Assembly (NCBI GenBank): GCA_036524155.1
Contig: DATDCV010000692.1
Location: forward strand, 1-15,693
Source of the DNA: DATDCV01 sp036524155
GTDB lineage: Bacteria > Verrucomicrobiota > Verrucomicrobiia > Limisphaerales > UBA8199
Length of the DNA stretch: 15,693 nucleotides
Direction: 5' to 3'
Each line of letters opens with the position of its first letter. Position 1 is the stretch's first letter. Both the position numbers and the translations under genes were made by a program. Shown here piece after piece: positions 13,997 through 15,693 of this stretch. The notes below the pieces were generated by a model. The model ran no database searches and had not been told where the DNA came from. It saw only the letters and a program-made list of their open reading frames with translations.

Positions 13997-14088
13997 AGTC
14001 TTGGGTCGGAGCGCCGATTTCTAATCGGCTTAAGCGCACCGACGACCGCGTGTAAGCCGAGTGCAAGTCGGCGCTCCGACCCAAGACT
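13997..14088. repeat. Large double-hairpin palindromic repeat
   Basis: Two 36-bp arms (13997-14032 and 14053-14088) are inverted copies matching at 32 of 36 positions, separated by 20 bp. The outer 21 bp, starting AGTCTTGGGTCGGAGCGCCG, match exactly. Each arm itself holds a smaller hairpin, e.g. GCCGATT/AATCGGC at 14013-14029 and GCCGA/TCGGC at 14056-14072. This nested layout resembles REP/BIME or MITE elements. It lies between divergent genes, 67 bp before the glycosyltransferase. Confidence 0.7.
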
Positions 14089-14154
14089 GCGCGGATACGC
14101 CCACGGCATCCTTGCGCGGGCCGATCTTTTTCCCTTAAATGTCCGCGGGCCCTT

Positions 14155-14973
14155 ATGTATCGCGACAAGAAAGTAGTGGTAGTGATGCCGGCGTATAACG
14201 CGGCGAAGACGGTCCGCCAGACCTACGAGGAGGTGCACGAACAGGGCCTGGTTGACTCGATCATCCTCGTGGATGACGGGAGCCGGGATGAAACCGTGGC
14301 GGTGGCGCGCAGCCTGACGGGACTGCAGGTGCATGTCCACCAGGTTAACAAGGGCTATGGTGGCAACCAAAAGACCTGTTACCGGCTGGCCCTGGAAGCG
14401 GGAGCCGATATCGTGATCATGATCCATCCGGATTACCAATACACCCCCAAGCTAATCCCGGCGATGGTGGCCATCATCGCCAATGGGCTGCACCCCTGTG
14501 TGCTGGGCAGCCGTATCCTGGGCGGCTACGCCCTCAAAGGCGGGATGCCCTTCTGGAAGTACGCTGCCAACCGGTTCCTCACCCTGGCGGAGAACGTCCT
14601 GTTGGGGGCCAAATTATCGGAATATCACAGCGGCTACCGCGCCTTTTCGCGTCAGATCCTCGAAACGCTATGCCTCGACGGCAACTCGGATGACTTCGTG
14701 TTCGACAATCAAATGCTGGCGCAAATCCTTTGGCACGGGTTCACCATCGCCGAGGTGAGCTGCCCGACCAGCTATTTCCCTGAAGCGTCGTCGATCAACT
14801 TCCGGCGCAGTATCAAATACGGCTTCGGTTGTCTGAACACGGGATTGCGGTTTCGGCTCGCCAGGGCCGGCCTGGTGCGGTCAGGTTTATTTCCCGGGAT
14901 AGCAGGAATGGCTTCCAGCCAGTCTCCACCGCCGGCCTCCGGCCAGGACCGGAAAGGCGCCTGTCCGATATAA
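14155..14973 (+). CDS. GT2-family glycosyltransferase (polyprenyl-phosphate sugar transferase-like)
   Basis: A 272-residue cytoplasmic or membrane-associated protein. The GT-A fold motifs are in order: VVVVMPAYNAA (7-17), ILVDDGSRDE (37-46) for nucleotide binding, NKGYGGNQKT (65-74), the metal-site region IMIHPDYQY (88-96), GSRILGG (118-124), GGMPFWKYAANRF (129-141) and SEYHSGYRAFSR (155-166). The family moves a sugar from a nucleotide donor, often to a polyprenyl phosphate or a cell-surface glycan. There are no clear membrane helices. The metal-binding DxD is represented by HPDYQ. It ends 5 bp from the convergent rpsT stop. Confidence 0.85.
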   Translation: MYRDKKVVVVMPAYNAAKTVRQTYEEVHEQGLVDSIILVDDGSRDETVAVARSLTGLQVHVHQVNKGYGGNQKTCYRLALEAGADIVIMIHPDYQYTPKLIPAMVAIIANGLHPCVLGSRILGGYALKGGMPFWKYAANRFLTLAENVLLGAKLSEYHSGYRAFSRQILETLCLDGNSDDFVFDNQMLAQILWHGFTIAEVSCPTSYFPEASSINFRRSIKYGFGCLNTGLRFRLARAGLVRSGLFPGIAGMASSQSPPPASGQDRKGACPI

Positions 14974-14978
14974 CGGAA

Positions 14979-15242
14979 CTACTTGGCCTTGGCCAGGCGG
15001 AGGGCGAGCCGCGACTTCTTCCGGTTGGCAGTCGCGCGGTGCACGACTCCGGCCTTGGCGGCCTTGTCGAACGCGGAGGTGAGGGCCTGCAGCGACTTGG
15101 CGGCTTCGTCTTTCCTGCCCGTGCCAATCAGCTCGAGGTAAGTCTTCTCCAGAGTGTGCAGGCGCGACTTGACACTGTGGTTGCGCACTTGCTTGCGGGC
15201 GCTGTTCCTCATCCGGCGTTCGGCTGACTTTGTATTCGGCAT
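14979..15242 (-). CDS. rpsT: 30S ribosomal protein S20
   Basis: An 87-residue, very basic, all-helical protein; the length equals the family norm. It begins MPNTKSAERRMRNSARKQ and continues with KSRLHTLEKTYLELI, then SAFDKAAKAGVVHRATANRK and KSRLALRLAKAK, all typical of S20, which binds 16S rRNA in the 30S body early in assembly. The start is ATG 15242; the longer frame to 15338 is not supported by the family. It is transcribed away from rpoN and converges on the glycosyltransferase. Confidence 0.96.
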   Translation of the reverse strand: MPNTKSAERRMRNSARKQVRNHSVKSRLHTLEKTYLELIGTGRKDEAAKSLQALTSAFDKAAKAGVVHRATANRKKSRLALRLAKAK

Positions 15243-15379
15243 AAATAACTCTAAAGTACTTTTTGAAGGGCGCAAAGTTACCGGAATACCCGGCGATGTC
15301 AACTGCGGTGCGGGCCGAGACAGCCATATTCGTGCCAAATTTTGTTTGTGCTGGCCGCAGAGTCGGTTACACTATCGTC

Positions 15380-15693
15380 ATGGCACAGGGCCTACAATTG
15401 TCGCAACGCTTGTCGCAGTCGCTGGTGTTGGCACCGCAATTGCAGCAGTCGCTGGCCCTTTTGCAGGCTCCCACGCTCGAGCTAAAGGCACTGGTGGAAC
15501 AGGAGTTGCAGCAGAACCCGGTTCTCGAGGAATCTGCCGCGCCGGAGCCGGAAGCCCAGGAGAAAGAAGTGCGGGACGATGCGGCCGAAAGCGTGGATCC
15601 GGCGGAACCTCCCGCGGACCTCTCGTTCGACCCGGCGACCGAGAAGCCGAGCGGACCGGTGGACGATTTCCAAGCGGAATTCGAACTGCTGAT
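15380..15693 (+). CDS. rpoN: RNA polymerase sigma-54 factor, 3' end outside window
   Basis: The first 104 codons of RpoN, sigma-54, which directs RNA polymerase to -24/-12 promoters and needs AAA+ activators. The Gln/Leu-rich region I is plain: MAQGLQLSQRLSQSLVLAPQ, then LQQSLALLQAPTLELKALVE and QELQQNPVLEE. An acidic Pro/Glu-rich region II follows (ESAAPEPEAQEKEVRDDAA). The core-binding and DNA-binding regions, with the RpoN box, are beyond the right edge. ATG 15380 is supported by the MxQxLxLxQxLSQxL start pattern. I see no clear Shine-Dalgarno sequence. It is divergent from rpsT across 137 bp. Confidence 0.95.
   Translation, partial: MAQGLQLSQRLSQSLVLAPQLQQSLALLQAPTLELKALVEQELQQNPVLEESAAPEPEAQEKEVRDDAAESVDPAEPPADLSFDPATEKPSGPVDDFQAEFELL

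Noticed and set aside
15342..15373. Promoter for rpoN (TTGTTT or TTGTGC with TACACT)
   Set aside because: Spacing is 20 or 16 bp with weak hexamers, and it would leave almost no leader before the ATG.
1..15693. CRISPR array, tRNA or rRNA genes
   Set aside because: I saw no regularly spaced direct repeats with unique spacers, no cloverleaf-like tRNA sequence and no rRNA-like stretch; a dedicated scan was not possible.

Overview
The window reads as a bacterial chromosome segment of high GC content, with three parts. I lean towards Verrucomicrobiota, subdivision 3 / Pedosphaera-like. This is inference from memory: the reading frame through one recombination-site-like repeat (7503-7592) gives a NNCIQATPD-type peptide that I associate with that group, and the palindromic repeat near 14000 is of a type I also recall there. 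The sequence alone does not prove the taxon.

Left part (2-3826, + strand): a large Lhr-type DNA helicase, open at the left edge. It carries an odd in-frame 39-bp direct repeat near its C-terminal domain.

Middle part (about 3928-9585, all on the - strand): about ten small genes, nearly all encoding unknown exported or membrane proteins. The last two encode a RelE/ParE-type toxin and its antitoxin. Between successive genes lie imperfect inverted repeats of about 55-130 bp. They begin at a stop codon with RYYYAAC-like boxes, end with GTTRRRY-like boxes just before the next start codon, and have unpaired extra bases in one stem arm. These are the hallmarks of integron attC sites. I therefore read the region as an integron gene-cassette array. 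No integron integrase is visible in the window, so it is either a CALIN (attC cluster lacking an integrase) or the distal part of a chromosomal integron. A TATAAT box lies just upstream of the first gene, and a frameshifted transposase remnant (9758-9896) lies just outside the array on the side where attI and intI would be expected.

Right part (10137-15693): housekeeping and metabolic genes. They are an exported DPP-IV/S9-type serine peptidase (+), an exported DUF3616 protein (-), a GT2 glycosyltransferase (+), ribosomal protein S20 rpsT (-) and the 5' end of sigma-54 rpoN (+). Between DUF3616 and the glycosyltransferase lie two abutting palindromic elements: a MITE-like element with terminal inverted repeats, and a 92-bp double-hairpin repeat.

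The main point of interest is the cassette array. Its genes share an orientation, are separated by attC-like hairpins, and mostly encode unknown envelope proteins, with a toxin-antitoxin pair at the distal end that may stabilise it.
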